Shown piece by piece: positions 6,246-16,300 of a stretch of DNA of 36,088 nt (position 1 is its first letter; the number at the start of each line of letters is the position of its first letter). Origin of the DNA: a virus; IMG/VR virus record IMGVR_UViG_3300017734_000027, positions 1 through 36,088 of that record. One strand, written 5' to 3'. The notes beneath the pieces were generated by a model. The model had not been told where the DNA came from, did not search any database, and saw only the letters and a program-made list of their open reading frames with translations. Made by a program: the position numbers and the translations under genes.

Positions 6246-6644
6246 ATGTCTAAAATATTATCTAAACTATTTGGTAATGCTGGCGGTGTAGTTGTAGACA
6301 AGCTGGCTGGCGTTGCTGATAAGTTTATACGAACTAAAGATGAAAAAGCTGAGTTCGAAAAAGAAATGACGCAAATATTTATAGAAGCAGAAAAAGAAAT
6401 GCAAAAGAATGTTACCGAAAGATGGAAAGCAGACTTGGAGCATGGAAACTGGTTAACCCGTTCGGTTAGACCTTTAGTATTAGTATTCTTAATTGTAACT
6501 ACTGTATTAATGGTTTTTATTGATTCTGGTTCTATAGAATTTACAGTTGAAGAAAAGTGGACAGACTTACTTCAGCTAGTTTTAATAACTGTAATCGGCG
6601 CATATTTTGGCGGACGATCAGTCGAAAAAATAAGAAAAAAATAA
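6246..6644 (+). CDS. Holin of the GTA/3TM phage holin family
   Basis: Inner-membrane protein that permeabilises the cell at the end of infection, 132 residues. Residues 1-60 form a charged amphipathic helix region (FIRTKDEKAEFEKEM...). The signature RWKADLEHGNWLTRSVRP at 59-76 corresponds to the R-W-x-x-D...W-L-x-R-x-x-R-P pattern of the GTA_holin_3TM family. Two clear membrane segments follow, about residues 77-93 (LVLVFLIVTTVLMVFI) and 106-123 (LLQLVLITVIGAYFGG), and a basic tail ends it (SVEKIRKK). The family is about this length. No endolysin gene is evident beside it. Its stop overlaps the next ATG (TAATG). Confidence 0.85.
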   Translation: MSKILSKLFGNAGGVVVDKLAGVADKFIRTKDEKAEFEKEMTQIFIEAEKEMQKNVTERWKADLEHGNWLTRSVRPLVLVFLIVTTVLMVFIDSGSIEFTVEEKWTDLLQLVLITVIGAYFGGRSVEKIRKK

Positions 6645-6985
6645 TGCCTAGAATTAAAAACCTTTCTGTAGATAATACTATCAATAATAATGATAAGCTT
6701 TTAGGTACAGATGGTACAACTGGCCAAACAAAAAATTATAAAATTGAAGATTTAAGAAAATTTATAAGAAAAGGGTCTGTTTATACACATCATCAAAATA
6801 CAGCATCAAATACTTGGACAATAAATCATGATACTGAATCCTTTCCAAGTGTTAGCTTAAAATTCTCAAGCAGCGATGAAGTCTATGAAAATGTAGGCGC
6901 ATTTGCTGGCGTAAAATACAACAACAACAATACTATAACAATAACTTTAGCGGCTGCAGAAAGCGGTTACGCATACTTAAACTAA
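6644..6985 (+). CDS. Short tail-tip or fibre protein with N-terminal anchor type A
   Basis: A 113-residue protein. I chose the ATG at 6644, which overlaps the holin stop (TAATG); the frame is open to an ATG at 6557, but that would overlap the holin membrane segment. The N-terminus IKNLSVDNTINNNDKLLGTD matches in pattern the start of the 2167-aa fibre (IKKLSTELQVKDKLLDTS), suggesting a shared docking segment. The remainder (about 45-113) is a compact beta domain of the kind that ends phage fibres: TWTINHDTESFPSVSLKF, then NVGAFAGVKYNNNNTITITL. A similar domain closes the next gene. It is likely a structural tail protein; its partner is unknown. Confidence 0.65.
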   Translation: MPRIKNLSVDNTINNNDKLLGTDGTTGQTKNYKIEDLRKFIRKGSVYTHHQNTASNTWTINHDTESFPSVSLKFSSSDEVYENVGAFAGVKYNNNNTITITLAAAESGYAYLN

Positions 6986-6989
6986 AACT

Positions 6990-8408
6990 ATGGCAATACC
7001 ATTTTTAAATCACTTAGACTTACGAGATGTATCAGAGCTGCAAAACGCTATTTTACATAAAACAACCTCTGGCGCAGCAGCAAACGTAAGGGGTAAATTA
7101 ATATACGATACTGGAACTAATACAATAAAGTACTATTCACACCCAGATGGTGGATCCGGGGAATGGGTTTCATTAACAGGAGATACAAACACATTTAGAA
7201 CTGTTCAAGCAGATGGTTCTTCAATTGGCGCTACTGAAACATTAAACTTAATCGGTGGTACAAATATAACATTATCTGAATCAGGCGGTGCTATTACAAT
7301 TGATGGAGCTGCCGCAATGAAATTTTTCTTAGAAGATGGCGAGGGGACCGAAAAAACAATAAATCATAATAAAGAAGTTAAATTTACTGAAGGTGGCGGA
7401 GTTGACATCACCTGGACTGGAACTGGTACAGGTGGGGACACTGATCCTTTTACTTTAGAGTTCAGAAATACAGACAAAGGTTCTGGTCAAAATATATTCA
7501 AAACAGTTGCAACAAACCCAGCGCACAGTGGCTCACTTACTTTTGCATCAACAAGAAACCTTGAGGCTGATAGTAATAATGATACTTTAAAATTATTTGA
7601 CGGTACTGGTATTAAAATTGAAGGTGCTTCCCAAGATGATATAATTAGAATAAGAATTGCAGATGGTGGGGTAGACACATTACAATTAGCTGCTGATGCT
7701 GTTACTGGCGCTAAAATTGAAGATGATGCTATTAACTCAGAACATATTACTGATGGTTCTGTTGATAATGTACATTTAGCTAATTCTAGTATGACTGTTA
7801 ATGGAACAGAAAGAAACTTAGGTGATTCTTTTACAACTCCAAACGACGATGTTAGTGAAGCAAATTTAAAAAGCAGATTAGCCGGGTTTGATTCTGGTGA
7901 TACTGTTTATATTGGGGATGGAGATAATGATACAGTAGTAGTTGTTAGAGGTACACTTACGGTTGAAGGTACTACAACAACTGTAAATTCTGAAACATTA
8001 ACAGTTGATGATAATAAAATTGTTCTTAATGATAATGTAACTGGCACACCAACTGAAGATGCTGGTATTATAATTGAAAGAGGTAACCAAACTAATGTTG
8101 AATTAAGATGGGATGAAACTGATGATGATTGGGAATATACAGCATTTGATCATGCCTCAACCCCAGCCCTTACTACATATAAAATACCTAGAACATTTGC
8201 AACAACTATCGGTGATGGTTCGGCTACATCAATAGCTGTTACCCATAATTTAGGTTCAAAAGATGTGATAGTTCAATTATTTGATGTTAGCTCTTATGAA
8301 ACTGTTTATGCTGATGTTGTAAGAACTAATAACAAGCAAGTTACAATGACATTTGGATCTGCTCCTGCAAATGGAGATGTTCGTGTTCTTATTAGTACAG
8401 TAGGTTAA
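6990..8408 (+). CDS. Tail fibre protein (472 aa)
   Basis: A Thr/Gly/Asp/Asn-rich, beta-strand-dominated protein typical of phage tail fibres. It opens MAIPFLNHLDL, the same start form as the next gene (anchor type B). Residues about 225-265 contain the fibre motif AVTGAKIEDDAINSEHITDG. Residues about 325-385 are the repeated module TVEGTTTTVNSETLTVDDNK...ELRWDETDDDWEY, also found in both giant fibres. Residues about 400-472 form a terminal beta domain (AVTHNLGSKDVIVQLFDV...NKQVTMTFGSAPANGDVRVL). It would form part of the adhesion apparatus. It starts four bases after the preceding gene and is followed by a 61-base spacer holding a strong hairpin. Confidence 0.82.
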   Translation: MAIPFLNHLDLRDVSELQNAILHKTTSGAAANVRGKLIYDTGTNTIKYYSHPDGGSGEWVSLTGDTNTFRTVQADGSSIGATETLNLIGGTNITLSESGGAITIDGAAAMKFFLEDGEGTEKTINHNKEVKFTEGGGVDITWTGTGTGGDTDPFTLEFRNTDKGSGQNIFKTVATNPAHSGSLTFASTRNLEADSNNDTLKLFDGTGIKIEGASQDDIIRIRIADGGVDTLQLAADAVTGAKIEDDAINSEHITDGSVDNVHLANSSMTVNGTERNLGDSFTTPNDDVSEANLKSRLAGFDSGDTVYIGDGDNDTVVVVRGTLTVEGTTTTVNSETLTVDDNKIVLNDNVTGTPTEDAGIIIERGNQTNVELRWDETDDDWEYTAFDHASTPALTTYKIPRTFATTIGDGSATSIAVTHNLGSKDVIVQLFDVSSYETVYADVVRTNNKQVTMTFGSAPANGDVRVLISTVG

Positions 8409-8422
8409 TAATATAAAAATAA

Positions 8423-8452
8423 AATATAGCGGTGCTTAGGTATCGCTATATT
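8423..8452 (+). terminator. 13-bp intergenic hairpin between fibre genes
   Basis: AATATAGCGGTGC pairs with GTATCGCTATATT around a TTAG loop; 11 pairs are Watson-Crick and two are G-U in RNA. It occupies the spacer between the 472-aa and 1639-aa fibre genes. There is no T-tract after the stem (CAATACAATTAAG follows), so it may be a weak terminator, an attenuator or an mRNA processing or stabilising element. Confidence 0.55.
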
Positions 8453-8469
8453 CAATACAATTAAGTAAT

Positions 8470-11400
8470 ATGGCAATACCATTTCTTTCTGACATTAGAC
8501 TTCCATCCGCTGGGAAGGTATATTTATGGACTGGCCATAACGACAACTTTTTAAAATATGATTTGTGGCAAGCTTCGGCTTCTGCAGGTATGACTATCAA
8601 AAATATTGCCAATTCTGGCTCTATATTTTTTCAAACAAATTCTACAACAGCTTTAACGCTAGACTCATCCCAAAATGTAATTGCAGCTGATGCTTTTACA
8701 GGTAAACTTCAAGGGGCAGTTACGGGTGCGCCAGACGCTACAATTTGGCGTGTTAGTGGTCAATATACTAATTGGGGTATTTTTTACGATGAAGGAACAC
8801 CTGATAAAATTCAATTTAAAGCAAGCGGAACTGTAACGTCTACAATTGCTTTAGATAATGGAGATATAACAACTTCAGGTATTTTAGATGTTAATGGAAC
8901 AGGAACCTCAACTTTTGCAGGACCAGTATCAATAACTCCCCCATCATCTACTGGATGGCAAGGCCTTACTATTACTGGGTCCGGTACCAGTCACACACAA
9001 GGCGCTATTATACTTAAAAGTTCAACTACAGATACTCCAGAAGCCAGAGGTCAGGGTGTATTTATGTTTAATGAAGGTGATGATGTTACATGGTACATGG
9101 GTACTAGATACCAAGATGCAGATGAATGGCAATTAGGTAGAAAAACAGGAACATCTATAGATACTTCTGCCGCTGCAACAGATCAAGCACTTATAAAAGT
9201 TAATAGCACTGGTAATGCAACTTTTACAGGGGATATAGCTGTTGGGCCAAAAAGCAATGCAACTGTACAGGTTTCAGAAAGTGGTAATTCAACAGTAAAA
9301 ATGTTAGCAGGGAGTGTAGGTAGAGTTGGTACGTATAGTAGTCATAATTTAAATTTAATGGCTAATAGTAACACTGTATTAACATTAGATACATCACAAA
9401 ATGCAACTTTTTCGGGTAATGTAGATATTTCGGGTACTAAGATTACTATGGATACTATAATGCTGCAAGACGCAGCTGGTGGTAGATTAGGTTTTAATAG
9501 AGATACAAGCAATGGTGATATACACGATTCTAGTTACAACGCTTATCAAATACAAAATAATACAGGCGCAAGTCAGGGCGGTAAATTAGAAATACAAGAA
9601 TACAATAGTAACGGGGTTTATGTAGCTTCAACTTTTATTACTGGAAATAAATTATACTTAAATGACTATGTAGTTCATAATGGTGATGAAAATACTTATT
9701 ATGGATTTGAAGCATCTGATACATGGAGAGTTGTTGTTGGTGGCGCAGAAGCTTTAAATATAAATACTTCGCGAATTAGAACTAACAAGCACATAGAACC
9801 CGCGGCTGATTCAACATATAACATAGGTACTAACTCTGTAAGATTTTCAAACGTGTATGCCGATACATTACATGGTACTGTTGCATTATCTTCAGAAGCA
9901 AGTAACTTGGGTTCTTTTGATGACAGAGATATGGCCCCAGAGGATATGTCTTTTAGTGATGATTTAAAATTATTCTTTGTTGAAAAATCAGGTATAGAAG
10001 GCGGAACAGTCGGAAGCAATTGGCAAGACGCATTATTTATTAGTTCTTATGTTGATTCTTCAGGTGGTAATCCTAACCTATTAGCTTTTGATAAAAGTGA
10101 AAAGAAAATATATCATTATCAAGCCAGCGCAACCGCTACAAGCTGGGGAACACCAAAAGAATTAGCATATACAGATAGTGTTTTAGATTTAAATGGAGGC
10201 ACTTTAAGTGGTGATATTGCTATGGGTAATAATGATATTACAGGTGTTGATAGAATTGCCTTTGATGATGGTATAGAGTTATATGGATCTGGCAATAATA
10301 ATTATTTAAGATTTAGATCATTAAGTACTGCTAATGGAGGTATTCATTTTTATGATGGAGACAATACTACACAAGGTTATTTATATTATGATGGAGGCGC
10401 TACCTCTGCAATTGGTTTCTTAGACGGTACTGGTTCTTGGGCGGTAAGATGTGTAGAAAACCAATATGTAGAATTAAGATATGATAATTCTGTAAAATTT
10501 AGAACTTCAAACACAGGTGTTAATGTAACAGGTAATATGGCTGCAACTAACGATGTTTCTGGCGCAGGAGATTTATCTATAAGAAATGTAAAACTAAATC
10601 AAGGTAATTCACCCACTATTACATTAGGTGTAGTTAATAGTTCAACTGGTAATTCTAAAATTCAGTTTTATAGTAAAAATAGTGGTAATGCAAATGGTTA
10701 CGCTGTACAATATAATAAAGATACTAATATTGATAGATTAGAATTTATTGATGGCAGTGGTACTGCAAACATTAAATTTATTAATGGTGGTGCTGCAGAA
10801 TTTGCGGGAAGTGTAACAGCAACACAAATTAATACAGGACAAGGTGCTACAGAGGTTCATTTAATGAATCAAAATCTTAGAACAACTGATGATGTAACAT
10901 TTGATAATTTAATTGTAACTGGTAATATAACAGTTACTGGTGATTTAAACACAGTTAGTGTTACTGATTTAGATGTTTCAGATAAAACAATAACTGTTGG
11001 TGTAGGGCAATCCGAAGCAAACTCAGGTGGTTCTGGGTTAAAAGTATCTGGACCAAGCACACAGCCAAGTATACTTTGGGATGAAGGCAATGACACTTGG
11101 GATTTTAATTATGGTATACATGTTAGCGGACAATCAGTTTTTGAAGCATTAGACGCTTCTGAGAGTATTATTCAACATTTAAGATGTAGCAATGGAAATA
11201 ATGCTGCAACTTTTAGAACTTCTGCAAACGGTCATGTATTTGAAATAAGATCACAAAATAATGGATCAATAAAAATAGATTCATCAAACACATCTTTTAC
11301 GGGCTACGTAAATGCTGCAAATGGATTTAGAATGGATTCAGGCCAAGCAATAGATTTTGTAGATAGTAATATTGGTTATAATTCTATAAAAAGGAATACT

Positions 11401-13389
11401 ACATTAGGCGGTATACAAATAACTACTGGTGGAAATTCTTCTATGAATTTATTAGACAACGGGAATGTTGGAGTTGGAGGAGCGCATAATCCAGGCAGTA
11501 AATTTCAAGTTGATGATTATACTGTTGGTTCAAATGGTAGTCAAACTATTTATGGAAATATATCTAGTTTTTCAGATAGTGGTTCAGAAAATTTGTTTTT
11601 AGGTATTAAAAACGCTTCATATCCTAATAGAGGGTGGGCATTTAATCCGGTTAATAGCGGTGTAAATTGTGATTTAGTTATTAAAGAGCATGGATCTACC
11701 GCTGAAAGAATGCGTATTAAATCAGGAGGAGTAGTAACTATTAATGATACAGGTGAAGAAGGCTGGTCAGGTAATAAGTTAAACATTGGAGATACTGGTG
11801 ATACAGCTTCAGGTATAAATATACTCACATCAACAACAGGTAATGCTTATATTTTATTTTCAGATGTAGTAGATGATAGCGCGACTGAATATGCTAATCA
11901 AATAAGATTTAGTCATACCGATAATTTCTTATCAACAAATATAGGTGGAACAGAAAGAATGAGGATTAATTCTTCAGGGGATGTCGGAATCGGAACGAGT
12001 AATCCTACCGCAAAACTGCACGTTAATGGTAATTTAGAACTACAAGCTTCTTGGCAAATTGGTAGTAATGATGGTAGTTACTGGCAAAGAATAAGAACAG
12101 TTGATTCTTCATCTGCAACCGCGCAAGCATTTAATTTTGAAACAAGAAATGGTTCTGGGTCGTTTATTACTCATGCAACTATTTTAAACAACGGTAACGT
12201 AGGTGTTGGAATTGCCCCTGTAGCAAAACTGCATGTTTATCAAAATGATTCAGCCGACGATACAACAGCTGGAGTTACTATAGAACAAGATGGTACAGGC
12301 GATGCTGCTTTGTCTTTCCTGCTTTCAGGTACAAGGAGATGGAGATTAGGAATTGATAATAATGACTCTGATAAATTTAAAATATCAGACTCTACTAATT
12401 TAGCTACAAGTAATAAATTAACAATAGATACATCTGGTGATGTAGGTATCGGAACAACTTCCCCTACTAGAAAATTAACTGTAATTGATGCTGGCTCGGC
12501 TAATGGGTCACAAAATATTACAGCCCAATTTTCAAATCAAACCTCAGGTGCAACTTCTAGCGCAATATATATAGGTGCTAGTTCGGGTGCTGATTGGCTT
12601 ATAGGTAAAAACATATATGGTGTCACTAGTCAAACTTATTTCCAAATAGGTAATCAAGCTGGAACTACACCAGCTTTAACAATAGCACACACTACTAACA
12701 ACGTTGGTATAGGAACTACTAGCCCAAGTGCAAAACTACATATTGAGGGGGGTGAACTTTTAATGAAAAACCCTAGTGGGAGCGCCGCACCTTCAATTAG
12801 ATTTGAAGGAAATAGTGGTGGTACACAAAATGCGACATTAACTTTTGACCAATCTTCCCAAAACACCTTCACAATAGCAACGGGATATGTTAGCCCAACA
12901 GATTTAAACAGAATAAATATTGCACCAGCTGGTGACGTTGGATTAACAGTTATAGGTGGATCATCTAATACGCCTCAGGTCGGCATCGGCACTACTTCCC
13001 CTACATATAAATTAAGTGTTGCAGGCGCTATTTCAGGTAGTGGATTTGTTACATACACAAAAAATTATGGTTCATTAAACTCATCTGGGAATGCAGTGGC
13101 AGGAATAACAGCAGATGCAAATGGAAATGGTAGTTCATGTGGGTTTACATTTACATGCTTTGGAGGAGCTGGTAAATATCAAAAAGTGGTGTACGCTTGT
13201 TACAATGATTCTGGAACATGGAGGACTAAAAAAGTTATAGATGAAGGTACTAATGATTTAGACGTGGCTGCTTCAGCTGATGGTTCCACAATTACATTTA
13301 CATTTAGAGCAACATCATCAACCCAATATTATACCCCAAGAGTAAAAGTAGAAGCAGAAGGCCACAATATAAATTCAACTTACGCATAA
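8470..13389 (+). CDS. Giant tail fibre protein 1 (1639 aa)
   Basis: A repetitive, Gly/Ser/Thr/Asn-rich beta-structured fibre. It begins MAIPFLSDIRL (anchor type B), then GKVYLWTGHNDNFLKYDLW, a form common at fibre N-termini. The body has many short repeats ending in ATF(S/T/A)G. A module at about residues 817-880 (VTGDLNTVSVTDLDVSDKTI...ILWDEGNDTWDF) is shared with the neighbouring fibres. The C-terminal third has six spaced copies of a VGIGTTSPxAKLHV-type motif (near 11467, 11975, 12196, 12441, 12703 and 12979). The last 120 residues form a distinct beta domain (GFVTYTKNYGSLNSS to the end) that may be the receptor-binding head. No S74-type self-cleaving chaperone is recognisable at the C-terminus. 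It is expected to be a trimer contacting the cell surface. Confidence 0.85.
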   Translation: MAIPFLSDIRLPSAGKVYLWTGHNDNFLKYDLWQASASAGMTIKNIANSGSIFFQTNSTTALTLDSSQNVIAADAFTGKLQGAVTGAPDATIWRVSGQYTNWGIFYDEGTPDKIQFKASGTVTSTIALDNGDITTSGILDVNGTGTSTFAGPVSITPPSSTGWQGLTITGSGTSHTQGAIILKSSTTDTPEARGQGVFMFNEGDDVTWYMGTRYQDADEWQLGRKTGTSIDTSAAATDQALIKVNSTGNATFTGDIAVGPKSNATVQVSESGNSTVKMLAGSVGRVGTYSSHNLNLMANSNTVLTLDTSQNATFSGNVDISGTKITMDTIMLQDAAGGRLGFNRDTSNGDIHDSSYNAYQIQNNTGASQGGKLEIQEYNSNGVYVASTFITGNKLYLNDYVVHNGDENTYYGFEASDTWRVVVGGAEALNINTSRIRTNKHIEPAADSTYNIGTNSVRFSNVYADTLHGTVALSSEASNLGSFDDRDMAPEDMSFSDDLKLFFVEKSGIEGGTVGSNWQDALFISSYVDSSGGNPNLLAFDKSEKKIYHYQASATATSWGTPKELAYTDSVLDLNGGTLSGDIAMGNNDITGVDRIAFDDGIELYGSGNNNYLRFRSLSTANGGIHFYDGDNTTQGYLYYDGGATSAIGFLDGTGSWAVRCVENQYVELRYDNSVKFRTSNTGVNVTGNMAATNDVSGAGDLSIRNVKLNQGNSPTITLGVVNSSTGNSKIQFYSKNSGNANGYAVQYNKDTNIDRLEFIDGSGTANIKFINGGAAEFAGSVTATQINTGQGATEVHLMNQNLRTTDDVTFDNLIVTGNITVTGDLNTVSVTDLDVSDKTITVGVGQSEANSGGSGLKVSGPSTQPSILWDEGNDTWDFNYGIHVSGQSVFEALDASESIIQHLRCSNGNNAATFRTSANGHVFEIRSQNNGSIKIDSSNTSFTGYVNAANGFRMDSGQAIDFVDSNIGYNSIKRNTTLGGIQITTGGNSSMNLLDNGNVGVGGAHNPGSKFQVDDYTVGSNGSQTIYGNISSFSDSGSENLFLGIKNASYPNRGWAFNPVNSGVNCDLVIKEHGSTAERMRIKSGGVVTINDTGEEGWSGNKLNIGDTGDTASGINILTSTTGNAYILFSDVVDDSATEYANQIRFSHTDNFLSTNIGGTERMRINSSGDVGIGTSNPTAKLHVNGNLELQASWQIGSNDGSYWQRIRTVDSSSATAQAFNFETRNGSGSFITHATILNNGNVGVGIAPVAKLHVYQNDSADDTTAGVTIEQDGTGDAALSFLLSGTRRWRLGIDNNDSDKFKISDSTNLATSNKLTIDTSGDVGIGTTSPTRKLTVIDAGSANGSQNITAQFSNQTSGATSSAIYIGASSGADWLIGKNIYGVTSQTYFQIGNQAGTTPALTIAHTTNNVGIGTTSPSAKLHIEGGELLMKNPSGSAAPSIRFEGNSGGTQNATLTFDQSSQNTFTIATGYVSPTDLNRINIAPAGDVGLTVIGGSSNTPQVGIGTTSPTYKLSVAGAISGSGFVTYTKNYGSLNSSGNAVAGITADANGNGSSCGFTFTCFGGAGKYQKVVYACYNDSGTWRTKKVIDEGTNDLDVAASADGSTITFTFRATSSTQYYTPRVKVEAEGHNINSTYA

Positions 13390-13392
13390 GAT

Positions 13393-16300
13393 ATGGCACA
13401 AATTAAAAAATTATCAACTGAATTACAAGTAAAAGATAAATTACTAGATACAAGTGGAGATGCGGGATCCAGCGGACAAATATTAAGTTCTACAGGTACT
13501 GGTACTAATTGGATTAATGCTGCAACATTTAGCGGCGGTACAGTTGCTAATGCAGCAACTTTTAGTAGTCTAGCAACTTTTAATAATGACATACTTGGTA
13601 ATGGCCATATTTATGGTAGGGCTGTAGATGGTCAAAGTTCTAGACTATATAGATTTGGCGGTTTATATTTAACTTGGGACAGTGATAGCTATGGTACTAA
13701 TGACTCCCATTCATTAAGATCCACATATGGCAATAACTTTACAGATAGTATTACATTAAACTCATATAATCACATAAGATTTAATATTGATAGTAATGAC
13801 AATAACTCTACAAGTTATTTTGAAGTTGGTGATGGCGTTACTGATACTAGTAATGTTATATTTAGATTAAACCAAGACGGTAATATAAACACAACAGGTA
13901 ATATAACTTTTGACAGCACAACAAACCATAGTTTAAATTCAGTAGTTAACTTAGTATTAAATGCTGATAGCGATTCTAATAGTAGCACTGCTTATAGAAA
14001 TATAATATTTAAGAGTAGAGGAACTGAAACAGGAAGAATAGACTATGAAGGTAATGCAACTTTTACAGGGAATGTTGATTATAAACCTTACCATATCCCA
14101 AGTACTGGCGGTACTGCAGGTTGGTATAAAATAGGTGCATTATCAAGCTTTGGGCAAGGTGGGAACGTGGCTGTTATAGAAATAGAAGGGCATCAAGGTT
14201 ATAACGCTGCAAATAATCAAGACTATTCTATTAAGCTATATTTTAAAACATCTAATGGAAATGGTGGCGGACCTAATAATCAAAATTTTAATTCTTGGTA
14301 CGAAAGAACAGGATTAAATTCATCATTTATTGAGCTGGTATGGAAAACTTCAGCTAGCAACGTATATGATTTATATATGTATATTCCAACACATTCTCAA
14401 TATGGTTATTATACAGTAAGAAAATCAACAGGTACATGGAGCCATTCAGGCACATCATCTAGTGATCCTGGCGCTAATAGTAGTACTATTTTAGAAGCAA
14501 CACAATTATTTAATATAGATGGACCTTTAACAGTTGAGAGTACTGCAACTTTTGCAGGTAATATACAAGTGGGAGGATTCGATGATGGTAGTAACTATAG
14601 CGCGACGATAGGTTGGAACGCTGTTGATAGTGAGGCTGTAGGTACTAAAAGATCTAATTTAACTTTTGAGACTGGTCAAACTTCTGTTAATCAAGAAGAT
14701 ATATACAAGTGGTCTATAGCAATGATTGCTGCACCTGCTACTGTTAGTGGAGAGGAATTTGGATCTGATTTAGCTTTTTTAAGAAGCACTAGAAGTAACA
14801 CATATACAGACGAACCTTCATTAACCTTAGGTAGAACAGGTAATGCAACTTTTGCAGGTAATGTAACTACTTCAACAGGTACTCTAACAATTAATGGCGG
14901 CACTGAAAATCTTTTAGGATCATTTGTTTCTACAGACAGTATTGCAGAAATAAGAATACAGGATAATAGTAAATATACGAGATTGCTAACTGTAGGCACT
15001 CAGTTTAAAATAATGCCAAATAATGGTTCTGAAACTTTAATATTAGACGGTAATAATGATTCAGCAACTTTTAAAGGCAGTTTAACTATGCCTAATTATA
15101 TTATTCACGATGGCGACTCAGATACTCAGTTTGGTTTTAGTGGTGCTAATACTTTTATAGTACACACAGGTGGTAGTGATAGATTTAGTATTACTGGTGA
15201 TGTTGGTGTAGTAGGAGCAACTGATTTCTTTATACCACAAGGTAGAAAATTATTATTAGATGGTGCTGGTGGTCATACTTATATAGAAGAAGAAAGTGAT
15301 AGTAATCTTAAATTTTACGTTGGAGGTACTGAAGCAATGCTCGTTTCAAATGCTGGTACACATTTTACCTCAACTTTAACTATACCAAGCTACATATACC
15401 ACGCTAGTGATCCTAGTACCGATACATATTTTGGATTTAGTGGTAACGACACTTTTGTAGTTTATACAGCAGCTGGTAAAGGAATAGAAATTGATTCAAA
15501 TAGAAATGTAGATTTTACAGGATCTGTAGGTGTTGGTGTCGCGGGAGGTTCTAATGCTAAATTAGAAGTCGTTTCTGCAACTGGTGAAGTTTTCAGAGCT
15601 GATGCAGCTAGCGGTGCTTTTAGAATAGTTGCAGACCAAACAGGAGTAAATACTCAAGGTGTTTTAGCTCACGCGGGTAACGCAACTTTTTCAGGTGATG
15701 TAACAATTAGTGGTGATTTACAAGTTAGTGGCGAAACAACAACAACTAATGTTGTAAATTTAGATGTATCAGATAATATAATAGGTTTAAATAGAGGATC
15801 AACATCAAATGCTAATGATTCAGGTTTAATAATTGAAAGAGGTAGTACAGGTAATAATGCTGCTTTCTTATGGGACGAAGGGGATGACGCTTTTGTATTT
15901 GGTACAACAACAGCAAACCCAGCAGCAACTGGTAATATAACTTATGCTTTTGCACCTATAAAAGCTGGTAGTGCAACTTTTTCAGGTACAGTAACAGCTG
16001 ACAATATTGTAAAAGCAACAAATGCTGGCACTGAAAACGCTATGCTTCAAGCAAGCGCTACAGGAACTGGTTATGCTGGTGTGTACTTAGACGCATCTAA
16101 TGGGGATTTTAGTGGTAATGATTATTTTTCTATTGTACAAAAAAATGATTTATCCGTTGAATTCGATGTAAGAACGAATGCTGGTAATACAATATTTAAA
16201 TCAAAAGGTGCTACCAACCTTACAATGGATGGTGCAAATTCAACTTTTTCAGGCGATGTATCATTAGGAACAGGTAAATCTATTTATTTAAGTGGAACTT

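Noticed and set aside
6557-6643. Upstream start for the short tail protein
   Set aside because: It would overlap the holin in another frame; the ATG at 6644 has TAATG coupling and yields the same N-terminal pattern as fibre 2.
13000-13389. S74-type intramolecular chaperone at the fibre C-termini
   Set aside because: Neither giant fibre ends with the recognisable Ser/Lys dyad region of that domain; both end in different beta domains.
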